Shown piece by piece: positions 44,557-54,500 of a DNA stretch of 64,000 nt. The stretch spans positions 24,864 through 88,863 of the forward strand of contig NZ_LVJH01000039.1 of assembly GCF_001637205.1 (NCBI RefSeq), given 5' to 3'. The position numbers and the translations under genes were made by a program. This DNA comes from Paenibacillus glacialis. GTDB taxonomy: Bacteria > Bacillota > Bacilli > Paenibacillales > Paenibacillaceae. The notes under the pieces are model-generated. The model was not told where the DNA came from and did no database searches. It saw only the letters and a list, made by a program, of their open reading frames with translations. The first letter of the stretch is position 1. Every line of letters starts with the position of its first letter.

Positions 44557-45504
44557 ATGAAAATTGATCGCTTATTGGCGATGACGATTGTGCTGCTCAA
44601 TCGTGAACGAGTCAGTGCAAAGGAGTTAGCTGATCGCTTTGAAGTTTCAACCAAGACGATTTACAGAGATATGGAGACGTTGAATCAATCGGGCATTCCT
44701 ATTGTGGCACATCAAGGAACATCAGGCGGATTTGAAATCATGGAGCAATACACGATTGCCCGCCAATTCCTGACGCTTAACGAAATAAACACGATGGTTT
44801 CCGTAGTCAAAGGAATCACTGGGATCGTAGATGACAGTAAGTTCGCTAGCCTTCTAGAGAAGGTTAAGGCGCTACTTAGTAAAGCAGACACCAGTAACAC
44901 CGAGCAATCCACAACAGGGATTATCTTTGATTTCAATCCTTGGGGACAGAGTCCTGCCGAACGAGATAAAGTGAATATATTGAAGCAGGCGATAGAGGAA
45001 GCACGCAAGGTAAGAATCCAATATTTGAACATGAATGGAAAAGAGAGCGAGAGAGTCATTGAACCATCGGCTTTAATTCTGAAAGGATATGTATGGTATC
45101 TGCATGCATACTGCACACTACGGAACGATTTCAGAGTGTTTCGATTATCTCGGATACATGAGTTGAAGATGTTAATGGAACAGGGTGTGCGCCGTGAAAC
45201 ACCAACATTAGATGGTTACGTGTGGGAGTCGGAGTGGTCGACGGATGTTAAACATGAAATGATTCTAAACTTTCATCAACAAGTGCGTTATCGAATCTTA
45301 GATTCTTTCGACCCGGAGACGGTTACGGTATTAGAAGATGGCTCCATCCAAGTTAAGGCAGAATTCGTGGAAGATGAGTGGTTCTATGGGATGCTCCTGA
45401 GTTATGGCGAACATGTCAAAGTAGAGCAGCCAACTAGTGTGGCAGACGAAGTCGTACGACGGGCACAAAGAATTATGGAGCGGTATGTTAACGTAGACAG
45501 ATAG
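44557..45504 (+). CDS. WYL-domain transcriptional regulator (YafY/DeoR-like)
   Basis: 315 residues. An N-terminal winged helix (about 1-60, with SAKELADRFEVSTKTIYRDMETL) and a central WYL domain (about 140-215, with VRIQYLNMNGKESERVIEPSALI and VWYLHAYC) that senses a ligand. The C-terminal extension (WCX-like, about 225-310) completes the usual length. GGGGAGA precedes the ATG. The GyrI-like gene 55 bases downstream is probably in the same unit. Confidence 0.9.
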   Translation: MKIDRLLAMTIVLLNRERVSAKELADRFEVSTKTIYRDMETLNQSGIPIVAHQGTSGGFEIMEQYTIARQFLTLNEINTMVSVVKGITGIVDDSKFASLLEKVKALLSKADTSNTEQSTTGIIFDFNPWGQSPAERDKVNILKQAIEEARKVRIQYLNMNGKESERVIEPSALILKGYVWYLHAYCTLRNDFRVFRLSRIHELKMLMEQGVRRETPTLDGYVWESEWSTDVKHEMILNFHQQVRYRILDSFDPETVTVLEDGSIQVKAEFVEDEWFYGMLLSYGEHVKVEQPTSVADEVVRRAQRIMERYVNVDR

Positions 45505-45559
45505 GTGTCCACTTTTCCAACGTATAATTAATTTATATTCAAGGAAAAGAGGGCAATGA

Positions 45560-46042
45560 ATGAACACTTTTACCGTTCAAAAACCAGAAATCACACTGAC
45601 TGGTGTCAGTGTACGTACAACGAATGCCGAAGAAGCGGGTCCAAATGGACAATTATCGAAGCTTTGGGAAACATACTTTCAGAGTAACCTCTCGTTACAG
45701 GAGGGTATCAACAATCCAAATCTAATCTACGGGCTGTATACAGATTATGAAAGTGATGCTTCTGGAGCATATACGGCACTTATAGGGCATGAGGTTGGCG
45801 ACGGTGCCGTTCTTGCCGATAATAACTTTGATTGCGTGGTCATACCAGAGAGTAAGTACCTCGTATTTACGACTAAAAGGGGTCCGGTGTTTGAAGTAGT
45901 GGCGCAAAGCTGGGGGGACATTTGGACATATTTCGAAGAATCGCAGGAGGTAAGAACCTTCACTGGGGACTTTGAGCTTTATGATGGAAGAAACTTCGAT
46001 CCTACCGATGCTGAGGTACAAATATATATTGCAATCCAATGA
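45560..46042 (+). CDS. GyrI-like / Cass2-type small-molecule-binding protein
   Basis: 160 residues resembling the stand-alone effector-binding domain of AraC/GyrI type (integron-associated Cass2 group). TLTGVSVRTTNAEEA lies at the start, YGLYTDYESDASGAYTALIGHEV in the middle and VQIYIAIQ at the end. Such proteins bind cationic or drug-like ligands. GAGGGCAATG stands before the ATG. Pairing with a WYL regulator suggests a shared ligand response, as an inference. Confidence 0.82.
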   Translation: MNTFTVQKPEITLTGVSVRTTNAEEAGPNGQLSKLWETYFQSNLSLQEGINNPNLIYGLYTDYESDASGAYTALIGHEVGDGAVLADNNFDCVVIPESKYLVFTTKRGPVFEVVAQSWGDIWTYFEESQEVRTFTGDFELYDGRNFDPTDAEVQIYIAIQ

Positions 46043-46074
46043 TTTAAAGTAGTGTATAGTTTTATTTTTAAAAT

Positions 46075-46119
46075 AAGACAAAGCCGCAGCTTCTATAACG
46101 AAGTTGGGGCTTTGTCTTG
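46075..46119. terminator. Bidirectional terminator between GyrI-like and MFS genes
   Basis: AAGACAAAGCC and GGCTTTGTCTT form an 11-bp perfect stem, extended inward by GCTTC/GAAGT, between convergent genes. Confidence 0.85.
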
Positions 46120-46138
46120 TTAAATGATATTAGTAGTG

Positions 46139-47341
46139 TTACACCGTAACTTCTTTACGTTCTGCCATATAACAGGCTATTCCAAGGATTAGACCAAGGC
46201 CAACAAGGATTGCACCGACCCAAGGGAGGGACGTAATGGCTAGATGTGTAATAACCCAGCCTCCAATGAAGGCTCCGGCTGCATTTCCAAGGTTTCCAGC
46301 TGAATGGCTGGAGGTAGAAGCAAGTGCTGGTGCCTCCTGTGCCAAGCTCATAATCCGCACTTGTAACCCTGGCATCACGGCAAAGGAAGCGACACCCCAT
46401 AGGAAGATAGTTGCTACCGCAGCAATTGGATTATGGACTGTAAAGGTGAAAATCGTAAGGATGATACATACCACAAAATAAACTCCCAATATGGACGGCA
46501 TCAATTTCCAATCGGCAAGCTTCCCACCAACAATATTACCGATGGTCACGCCACAGCCGAATAGGACGAGAATCCAGGTTACACTATGTTCAGCGAAACC
46601 GCTGACCTGCTGAAGCAGTGGAGTGATATAAGTAAAGACTGTAAATAAACTGGCGTTACCTAGAGCTCCGATCAGTAGATATAGAAGTAATTTGGGTTGA
46701 GCCAGCGAAACGATCTGGGCTTTGATACTGGCCGGTTTGTCTTGTCGGAGTCGGGGAATGAAGATAATGATGCCGATCAGTGCTATAACCCCCATGATTG
46801 CAATCGCACCAAATGATGAGCGCCAGCCCATGTGCTGTCCGATAAATGTACCCAGAGGAACACCAACGATATTCGCAATGGTTAAGCCAGCCATCATGAT
46901 GGATACAGCGCCGGCACGCTTATTCGGTTGTACGAGATTGGAGGCGATGACCGCTCCAACACCAAAGAAAGTCCCGTGTGTTAATGCAGTAATCAAGCGA
47001 GCTATCATCAACACCTCATAGTTCGGAGCAACGACAGAGATACCATTGCCAAGAATGAATAGAACCATGAGCAGACATAGCAGCTTCTTTTGTGGAATTC
47101 GTTGGGTGAGGAGCGTCAGTATAGGCGCACCGACGGCCACCCCCAGGGCGTACATTGTAATAAGTTGTCCTGCCGTTGGAATGCTAACATGTAGATCCTC
47201 AGCTACATTGGGTAGAAGACCCATAATGACGAATTCCGTCATTCCAATGGCAAAAGCACCTACGGTAAGAGAAAGTATAGAGATAGGGAATGGTTCCTTT
47301 TTTATCGATGATTTCTTGGTGACGCTTTGTGCTAAAGCCAT
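46139..47341 (-). CDS. MFS transporter, DHA1 drug/arabinose-efflux-like (AraJ/YdhP type)
   Basis: 400 residues with 12 helices. The early motif GMTEFVIMGLLPNVAEDL and the loop GAPILTLLTQRIPQKKLL mark the AraJ/PbuE-like branch of drug/H+ antiporters. AGGLTIANIVGVPLGTFIGQ is motif C of antiporters, pointing to export. The substrate is unknown. It is convergent with the GyrI-like gene and has no adjacent regulator. Confidence 0.87.
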   Translation of the reverse strand: MALAQSVTKKSSIKKEPFPISILSLTVGAFAIGMTEFVIMGLLPNVAEDLHVSIPTAGQLITMYALGVAVGAPILTLLTQRIPQKKLLCLLMVLFILGNGISVVAPNYEVLMIARLITALTHGTFFGVGAVIASNLVQPNKRAGAVSIMMAGLTIANIVGVPLGTFIGQHMGWRSSFGAIAIMGVIALIGIIIFIPRLRQDKPASIKAQIVSLAQPKLLLYLLIGALGNASLFTVFTYITPLLQQVSGFAEHSVTWILVLFGCGVTIGNIVGGKLADWKLMPSILGVYFVVCIILTIFTFTVHNPIAAVATIFLWGVASFAVMPGLQVRIMSLAQEAPALASTSSHSAGNLGNAAGAFIGGWVITHLAITSLPWVGAILVGLGLILGIACYMAERKEVTV

Positions 47342-47562
47342 GATGTAGAGCTCAACCTTTCTTCTGTTTGAAATGAAGCTTCATCCGTTATGATGTAGAT
47401 TCAACAAATAAGACATATCTTATATTATTTAGTTTTATGATTGTATTTTCAAGGGAAATATTTAAGTAGGACCCATGGGTGAATCGCAATGTAGTTGTCA
47501 TGGTGTTCTATTGGGATTTGTGATAGTATTTACACCTATATAGAAAGAGGAAGTGAGCTATA

Positions 47563-47919
47563 ATGATAAACATCACGGTTCCAGAACCGCACATTAGTAT
47601 TACCAAACAAATTAATCCAGAGCTAAGTAATATTTACGGATTTACTGACTTTCACCTGATTCCAAGAGATATGGGTGGTATTTTTATGTTTTATAACGAC
47701 AATGATGAATTATTGTTCGTAGGTAAAGCAAGAAAGCTTAGACCAAGAATTAAGAAACATTTTGAAGATACGGTTTCCGTAATCAAAATGAATAGAGAAG
47801 AAGTCACTAAAATTGATGTTTGTCTCATCGGTGACCCTGTTCATAGAGAAATCTATGAAACGTATATAATTAATGAATACAAGGCTAAATACAATGTAGA
47901 CAAAGTATTATATAAATAA
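47563..47919 (+). CDS. Small GIY-YIG nuclease-superfamily protein
   Basis: 118 residues. The core reads GIFMFYNDNDELLFVGKARK (variant GIY...YIG with Lys-Ala as in UvrC), then LRPRIKKHF with the conserved Arg, and HREIYETYIINEYKAKYNV with the metal-binding Glu and terminal Asn. It resembles the UvrC N-terminal nuclease without other domains. Whether it cuts DNA is unknown. AGAGGAAGTGAG precedes the ATG, and a clear terminator follows. Confidence 0.8.
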   Translation: MINITVPEPHISITKQINPELSNIYGFTDFHLIPRDMGGIFMFYNDNDELLFVGKARKLRPRIKKHFEDTVSVIKMNREEVTKIDVCLIGDPVHREIYETYIINEYKAKYNVDKVLYK

Positions 47920-47932
47920 ATGGTTGAATAAG

Positions 47933-47976
47933 AAGCAATAAGTACAGTCAAGTGTGACTGCTTGTTGCTTTTTTGA
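47933..47976 (+). terminator. Terminator of the GIY-YIG gene
   Basis: AAGCAATAAG with CAGTCA pairs with TGACTG and CTTGTTGCTT, followed by TTTT. Confidence 0.85.
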
Positions 47977-48016
47977 GTGCTATAAAAGTGATAGAAATGA
48001 ATTATGCACCTTATAA

Positions 48017-48030
48017 TTAAGGCGCTTACA
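48017..48030 (+). promoter_or_regulatory. cre-like site upstream of the PTS promoter
   Basis: TTAAGGCGCTTACA matches the cre consensus at 12 of 14 positions, 8 bases before the -35 box. Confidence 0.5.
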
Positions 48031-48038
48031 TTTTGTTG

Positions 48039-48068
48039 TTGACGGATACAGTAACCATGAATTATTAT
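48039..48068 (+). promoter_or_regulatory. SigA-type promoter of the PTS operon
   Basis: TTGACG, 18 bases, TATTAT. A leader of about 240 bases with an antiterminator/terminator pair follows. Confidence 0.65.
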
Positions 48069-48103
48069 AAGTTCATAATAAAAAATCAAATAAAACGAAT
48101 TCA

Positions 48104-48141
48104 CTTGGTGTGTTACCGTTAATTAATGGGCATGAGCCAAG
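48104..48141 (+). promoter_or_regulatory. RAT-type ribonucleic antiterminator (GlcT/LicT family target)
   Basis: A GTGTTACCG motif, an AT-rich loop and GGGCATGAG follow the layout of GlcT-type RAT elements (GTGTTACTG...GGCATGAG). CTTGG (48104-48108) pairs with CCAAG (48137-48141) to close the hairpin. The right side shares 48132-48141 with the terminator's left arm, so the two structures exclude each other. Confidence 0.7.
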
Positions 48142-48190
48142 GAAAGCGATCCTACTAGTACTAGGGCCCTTTCCTTGGCTCATTTTAATG
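48132..48190 (+). terminator. Leader terminator (attenuator) of the PTS operon
   Basis: ATGAGCCAAGGAAAG (48132-48146) and CTTTCCTTGGCTCAT (48169-48183) are perfectly complementary over 15 bp, followed by TTTAATG. It lies 128 bases before the first PTS gene. Confidence 0.85.
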
Positions 48191-48317
48191 TTATTTTTTA
48201 TATTCTATCTGCGTATAGTGAATTAAGTAGACGGGATTGGGTAAATATAACACATCAGCAGCTAATCATTTTAGACCGATTAGAGCATTCGTGATAACTA
48301 GATTGGGAGGAATAAAT

Positions 48318-48809
48318 ATGTTTTGGAAAAAGAAAAAAGAAGAGAGTGTTGTTGAAATTTACTCTCCTGTAACAGGTAAAGCGGTTGCACTTACTCAGGT
48401 ACCTGATGAGGCATTTGCCGGAGGCCATATGGGCCGAGGAGTCGCTATTGAACCGACAGAAGGAAAGCTCATCGCTCCGTTTGACGGAACGGTTGCTCAT
48501 ATAATTAAGTCCAAACACGCGATCATGTTGGAGCATCCAGCTGGGCTACAATTTCTGTTCCACATTGGCGTTAACACAGTATCCCTGAAAGGTGAAGGAT
48601 TCATCTCTCATGTTACTACAGGAGATACAGTTAAGGCAGGGCAAGTGTTAATTGAATTCGACATCGAGAAGATCAAAGCGGCAGGTTATCCGGTCATTAC
48701 CCCAATCATTGTAACGAACGCTGATGATGTGACTAGCGACTTAGAGTTAATCAACGGACCTGTTCAAGCAGGCAGTACTGTCATTTTGAAGGCGGTTATA
48801 AAGTCATAG
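48318..48809 (+). CDS. PTS system glucose-type EIIA component
   Basis: 163 residues from ATG 48318 (GGGAGG upstream). The EIIA-Glc fold has two active-site His, in LEHPAGLQF and FLFHIGVNTVSLKGEGF. It passes phosphate from HPr to the IIB domain of the next gene, or in trans to other glucose-family permeases. It lies 29 bases before the IICB gene in the operon controlled by the leader at 48039-48190. Confidence 0.9.
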   Translation: MFWKKKKEESVVEIYSPVTGKAVALTQVPDEAFAGGHMGRGVAIEPTEGKLIAPFDGTVAHIIKSKHAIMLEHPAGLQFLFHIGVNTVSLKGEGFISHVTTGDTVKAGQVLIEFDIEKIKAAGYPVITPIIVTNADDVTSDLELINGPVQAGSTVILKAVIKS

Positions 48810-48838
48810 CATTATAAAAAGGAAAGGATGATTAATTC

Positions 48839-50299
48839 ATGTTAGGGTTTTTCCAAAAAATCGGTAAGTCGCTGATGCTTCCAGTCGCTACACTACCAGC
48901 AGCAGCAATCCTAATGCGTTTCGGTAGTATCGACTACATCAAGGAATTTCACTTGGGAGACAGTGTAGGAGGTTTCATAAATTCTTATATTGCACCGTTT
49001 CTGAGTGCGGGCGGAGGCACAATATTCGATAACCTCCCACTGATTTTCGCAGTTGGAGTTGCCATCGGATTCGCTGTTGATGCCGTTGCGGCTTTGTCAG
49101 CAGTAATCGGGTATGTAATCTTAGCTAAGGTGCTTTTAATCGTACCAGGAATATTCCCTGATTTAATGCAATCACCTGATACTGAATTGAACATGGGTGT
49201 TCTCGGCGGTATCATGGTAGGTTGTATCTCAGCAGGTTTGTACAAGAAATATCACAAAATCAAGCTACCGGATTGGCTCGGCTTCTTCGGCGGCAAGCGT
49301 TTCGTACCAATGGCAACAGCGTTCACCATGGTTTTCGTTGGTCTAGTGTGTGGTATCATCTGGGGTCCGGTTCAAGCGGCTCTTGACACATTCGGCAACT
49401 GGGTTACGAGTCTAGGTGGAATCGGATCTGCCATTCATATTGTTGCTAACCGTCTCTTAGTACCATTTGGACTACATCACATCATTAACTCCATCGTTTG
49501 GTTCCAAATTGGTGATTTCACGAATGCTGCTGGGGATATTGTCCACGGTGACTTGACTCGTTTCTTCGCTAAAGATCCATCTGCTGGTATGTTCATGACA
49601 GGGTTCTTCCCAATTATGATGTTCGGTCTTCCAGCTGCTGCGTTTGCAATTATTCACACTGCTAAACCGGAAAGACGCAAAGCAGTAGGATCTATCTTCC
49701 TCGGTGCTGCATTTGCATCGTTCTTGACTGGTATTACTGAACCATTAGAATTTGCATTTATGTTCGTTGCTCCTTTACTTTATGGTATCCATGTCGTGTT
49801 ATCTGGTATCGCTGCGTTTGTATCATATGCGGTGGGTATGAAGCTCGGATTTGGTTTCTCGGCTGGTTTCATCGACTATGTGCTTGGTTTTGGACTTTCT
49901 ACGAAACCATGGTTACTGATTCCAATTGGTCTCGTAACCGCACTCGTGTATTATGTGGTGTTCCGCTTCGTTATTGTGAAGTTTGACCTTAAAACACCGG
50001 GTCGTGAAGCGTTCTTCCTTGATGAAGAAGAAGATTCCGCATCCACATCTGCAGGTGCATCTGGCGACAGCCGTGCTGCTAAAATTCTGACTCAACTAGG
50101 CGGATCTAGCAATATTGAGTCCGTAGATGCTTGTATCACACGTCTTCGTCTCATCGTTAAGGATGAGAAAGTTGTTAATGACGCTGGTCTTAAGAAACTT
50201 GGTGCTGCTGGCGTTATGAGACTTGGAAAAGGCGCTGTTCAAGTCGTATTCGGTCCACAATCCGAAACGATTAAGGACGAAATTAATGAAATCCTTTAG
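48839..50299 (+). CDS. PTS system EIICB component, N-acetylglucosamine type
   Basis: 486 residues. The membrane IIC domain (about 1-380) starts FFQKIGKSLMLPVATLPAAA and has the substrate-site motif GITEPLEF. A linker follows, then a IIB domain (about 405-486) with phospho-Cys in SVDACITRLRL. The IIC sequence is NagE/NagP-like, so GlcNAc is the best guess, with glucose the alternative. There is no IIA domain at the end, because IIA is the separate gene upstream. GGAAAGGATG precedes the ATG. Confidence 0.9.
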   Translation: MLGFFQKIGKSLMLPVATLPAAAILMRFGSIDYIKEFHLGDSVGGFINSYIAPFLSAGGGTIFDNLPLIFAVGVAIGFAVDAVAALSAVIGYVILAKVLLIVPGIFPDLMQSPDTELNMGVLGGIMVGCISAGLYKKYHKIKLPDWLGFFGGKRFVPMATAFTMVFVGLVCGIIWGPVQAALDTFGNWVTSLGGIGSAIHIVANRLLVPFGLHHIINSIVWFQIGDFTNAAGDIVHGDLTRFFAKDPSAGMFMTGFFPIMMFGLPAAAFAIIHTAKPERRKAVGSIFLGAAFASFLTGITEPLEFAFMFVAPLLYGIHVVLSGIAAFVSYAVGMKLGFGFSAGFIDYVLGFGLSTKPWLLIPIGLVTALVYYVVFRFVIVKFDLKTPGREAFFLDEEEDSASTSAGASGDSRAAKILTQLGGSSNIESVDACITRLRLIVKDEKVVNDAGLKKLGAAGVMRLGKGAVQVVFGPQSETIKDEINEIL

Positions 50300-50352
50300 T
50301 TAACACTAGCTATTGTATGGACTTAGTCTAGCTAATAATTATGAGTATTACA

Positions 50353-50402
50353 GACGTGGTGATCGCTCCTGAGTAGTCGGGAGTAATCATCACGTTTTTT
50401 AT
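50353..50402 (+). terminator. Terminator of the PTS operon
   Basis: ACGTGGTGAT with CTCC pairs with GGAG and ATCATCACGT, followed by TTTTTT. Confidence 0.9.
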
Positions 50403-50468
50403 CATTTGTCACTGAGGTAATGGGTATAATACTCATCTAACTAAGAATGAACTACGGAGGAATGATAT

Positions 50469-51170
50469 ATGCAAATATTTCTTATTCGTCATGCCGATCC
50501 AGATTATGCAATAGATGATTTGACGGAATTCGGACATCAAGAGGCGGAAGCATTGGGGAAACGCATGGCTTCCATAGGTCTTGATGAACTGTATGCTTCA
50601 CCACTTGGCAGGGCCCAGACAACGGCAAGTTATATCGCCAAAGAGACCGGACTTGGGATTCAGACGGAAGCATGGACTCGTGAACTCGATTGGTCGGAAA
50701 TTATGTCTGAGGGTACATTACGAGCAATATGGGATTATCCTGGAGAACACATCTTGGAGCTATCCTCTGGTAAGAGACAATGGGGGGATGAGACAGACCA
50801 CTGGCTGATGCAAGATGAATATAGAAAGAGGTTTAGCGAACTGCAAGCAGCTTCTGATGAATTCATGCTTCGCCATCATTACAGGCGGGAGAATGGTCTC
50901 TATCGTATGGTGCAGCCTTCCACAAAGAAGATCGGATTGGTATGTCATGGTGGGTTCGGTCTCGCATGGTTAGCGCATCTGCTTCAGATTCCTTTATCTT
51001 TAGCTTGGTCCGTATTTTGGTTGGCCCCGAGTTCAGTTACGACGGTCCTGTTGGAAGAACGAAGCAAGGAGTTTGCGGTTCCTAGATGTATCGGAATGGG
51101 AGATGTCTCCCATCTTTATGCTAATGGAATGAACTATCGGCCTCGCGGATTACTTGGCAATCACGTATAG
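50469..51170 (+). CDS. Histidine phosphatase family protein
   Basis: 233 residues of the phosphoglycerate-mutase-like superfamily. The phospho-His motif is RHADPDY at the N-terminus (RHG variant), with a second His in VCHGGFGLAW. LYASPLGRAQTTASYIA is the conserved second Arg region. The substrate is unknown. CGGAGGAATG precedes the ATG. It is transcribed alone. Confidence 0.87.
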   Translation: MQIFLIRHADPDYAIDDLTEFGHQEAEALGKRMASIGLDELYASPLGRAQTTASYIAKETGLGIQTEAWTRELDWSEIMSEGTLRAIWDYPGEHILELSSGKRQWGDETDHWLMQDEYRKRFSELQAASDEFMLRHHYRRENGLYRMVQPSTKKIGLVCHGGFGLAWLAHLLQIPLSLAWSVFWLAPSSVTTVLLEERSKEFAVPRCIGMGDVSHLYANGMNYRPRGLLGNHV

Positions 51171-51187
51171 TGAATAACGCTATTTAA

Positions 51188-51228
51188 GAAGTCTTTTTCA
51201 TATTCAATGGAAAGGGCTTTTTTTATGA
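51188..51228 (+). terminator. Terminator of the histidine phosphatase gene
   Basis: AAGTCTTTTTC pairs with GGAAAGGGCTT (wobbles included), followed by seven T. Confidence 0.7.
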
Positions 51229-51358
51229 AAAATTGGTTTGTTTATTGATTGATCGATCATGGCATATAATACCAGTGGTACTGATAATGAAATATTGGTA
51301 TCACTAAGAGGTATTCATGTAGGCTATTATCAGAACTTCAGAGTTTCCATTACGAGCA

Positions 51359-51523
51359 ATGGAGCTTTGCTCAGGTTTGCAGGTGATTGCCTTCTGGTCA
51401 TGTAACAAAGACTTTGATATAACGTGGTGGGTGTTCAATTTATACTTAATGATTTACCCCTTATTCTTTATCAGACTGTTCATCAGTGGGGAGAAGCAGG
51501 GAAACATTCATAATAAGGAATAA
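51359..51523 (+). CDS. Short membrane-protein-like frame (54 codons), possibly a gene remnant
   Basis: The frame ends 15 bases before the PAS kinase gene and codes a hydrophobic segment W-W-V-F-N-L-Y-L-M-I-Y-P-L-F-F-I-R-L-F-I, then SGEKQG and stop. The frame is open further upstream (from about 51326) but has no good start or ribosome site, so it looks like the tail of a lost membrane protein. The rest of 51171-51358 holds only dyads such as TACCAGTGGTA. Confidence 0.3.
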   Translation: MELCSGLQVIAFWSCNKDFDITWWVFNLYLMIYPLFFIRLFISGEKQGNIHNKE

Positions 51524-51538
51524 GGAAGTGGTAGCAGC

Positions 51539-54500
51539 ATGAATTTAGACTACAACAAAGATGTAACCACTTGGTCATTGAACAAGAAGATGAATTTCCT
51601 TACGCTATCGGATGGTTTCAAGCGATGGATGGGCTATTTAACTGAGGAAACCATTCATAGTCCTGAGCTCCTACAAGAAATGGTTTATTCGGACGATCTT
51701 CATTTATTTGATGAACACATGAAGAAGTTACGTTCTGGGCAGAACAGTAGCTTGGAGCATCGTATTCATATTGAAGAATCAAATGAACTCAAATGGATAC
51801 AAAGTATCGGTATCCCTGTGCTAGGGCAGGATAATGAGGTTTGTAGAATAGATGGCATTGTAATGGATATAACGGAGAAGAGAGTCGCAAAGGAACAATT
51901 AGAAAGTACTTTCTCATTGTATCAAGAAATGTTGGATAGGATTAATATAGCCATTTGGTCGTATGATATCACTTTGGGGAAAGTATCATTCATTTCCGAT
52001 GCTATAGCTAAAATTACGGGATATCCGATCGAGAAAGCGAAGGGAATTACTTTTTGGTCAGATATTGCTCATCCAGATGAGAAGCCGATTATTGACCAAA
52101 TCCTAGCAACTGCAAGACAGGGAATTCCAAATCTCAGTGAATATCGGATTATTCACGCCAATGGTGAGATTAGGTGGATCCAAGTAAGGATTATTCCAAT
52201 TCTGGATAGGTCTCAATCTGTGGTTCGTCTCGATGGTATAGTTGCTGATATTACCGAAAGAAAGGTTATGGAAGAAGCTATACACAGTTACGAGCAACGG
52301 TATAAATCTCTATTTGACTATAACTCTGATGTTGTATGTGAATTAGATCTTCTTGGGAATATCTTAGCGATCAATCCGGTGGCGGAGGATATTACAGGAG
52401 AACGATTGAATATTTCTAGAGAGACTCTTTCTATCGTGGACATGTTTGGTGACGAGAATGCGGGGCTCATGAGTGATTATTTCGAAAAGGCAATAAAGGG
52501 AGATTCCCAGCAGTACGCTGTGACATCGTATCGTAAGGATGGAGGAGTTATTCACTGGGATATAAAGAATATGCCGATTCAAGTGAATAACCGTCTGGTG
52601 GGCATTTTTGTGATCGCTAAAGATGTTACGGTGAAAAGGGAAGTTGAGAAAAGACTGGCTGAACGTGAAGCTGAATATCGGTTAATTACCGATAATATGA
52701 AAGATTTGATGGTTGTTTTGGATTCCCAGGGTAATTTTCTTGTGGCTTCACCTTCATGTGAGAACATCATGGGTATCCCTATAGAATTTATTAAGGGTAC
52801 TACAATATTGGAACACATTCATCCCGATGATAGGGAGTATTTGATAGATCAAGTTATGGATATGTTGATAACTAAAAGTAGAAAATTATTAAGATTTCGT
52901 TTCATCCACGTTAAGGGTTACATTATCTATCTTGAATCCATGGGGACTCTGGTATTCGATGATGCTGGAGAGGTAGAGAAAATTGTGTTCGTGTCGAGGG
53001 ATATCACTAAAAAAGTTGGAATTAAGAAGGAACTCAGAGAAAGTGAGGAACGTTATCGGAGACTGATTGAGCTGTCGCCTCAACCGATGGTTCTCCTTCG
53101 CCAGAGTAAGGTGGTCTACATGAATCTCGCTGGACTGAACATGCTCGGATTAACCAATGCCGATGAAATAACCGGTCAGTCCATGTATGATTATATTCAT
53201 TCGGACGATTGGGAAGTGGGCAATCATAGGATGCTTCAATTAATAGGCAAGAACTACATAGGATCTAAGAAATATAAGATCATTCGTGTGGATGGGCAAG
53301 TGATTGAAACAGAGGTTATAGGAATATATGACGAAATAACAGAGACGATCCTCATCGTAATTAAGGATGTTACGGAACGTCTAAAGATGCAAAGAGCGCT
53401 GCAAGCAAGCGAAGAACGTTATCGAAGATTGGTAGAACTCTCTCCGGTAGCAATCGCTGTATATAAAGAAGGGGAAATTAACTATATTAATCCGGAAGGA
53501 GCTAAGATGCTCGGCGTAGATATCAACAACGAGACGTTGTCAACGAATATTATGGATTGGATTCATCCAGATTACCGCGAGTATGTAAGGGAAGGCATGG
53601 AAAGTACGCTGTTGAATGGCTATTCCCGCCCTGCTGAATATCAAGTGGTTCGCTCTGATGGCCGCGTAATTATTGTATCTATGTTATCTATATATGATTC
53701 CCAATCTTCATCCATACAGCTAATGTTTGAAGAAATTACTGAGAAGAAACGCGTAGAACAAGCTCTGTTGGAAAGTGATGAGCGGTATTTCCGCTTACAG
53801 ACGAGTCTGGATCAGTTCTCCCACGATCTCTTTGGCGTTATGAAGATCAGTCAGATGGAACAGCGATTGTTGAAAGAAGTGCGAGATATACTGAAGGTTA
53901 CGAACGTAAGTATCATTGAAGTTGAATATAACAAAGATAAGTTATGCGAGATTATCGAAACGGAGAAAGGTTATTCTCTTAAGATACATGAAAAAAAGGG
54001 GAAGAGCTATTTACTTTGTATTGACGAGAAACCGATTGGCTTAGAGATAACAGCTATAAGAGTATGGCTTGCCACAATTACCCGATATGTCAGTGTGCTA
54101 TTTGATAACTTCCTGATCATCGAGGACTTAACCAAGGAGCTTGAACAGAACGCTTCCGAGCAGGTCGCTCCAACATGGTTGCTGCGCTTCATGTTCAATT
54201 TGTCTGAGAATGAGAGAAAACGCCTCGCTCAGGATTTACATGACTCTGCACTTCAAGAGCAGATTATCTGGTATCGTAAGCTAGATCTTCTTTTGATGGA
54301 TAAATCAATTACCGGGGTACTTCGGGAGCAACTTGGGCAAATTACGGAGGGTTTACTCGATGTCATCTATCAATTACGTATCATGTGTAATGAACTAAGA
54401 CCACCTATGTTAATAAGAGATGGGCTTGTTTCTTCGCTTGAGGCGTTGTTCGATTTCACGCAATTGCGTTCTAACTATGGCATTTATTTTGATGCAGAGC

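Noticed and set aside
48105..48190. PTS leader considered as a T-box
   Set aside because: There is no T-box core sequence or specifier stem; the GTGTTAC...GGCATGAG layout fits a RAT element instead.
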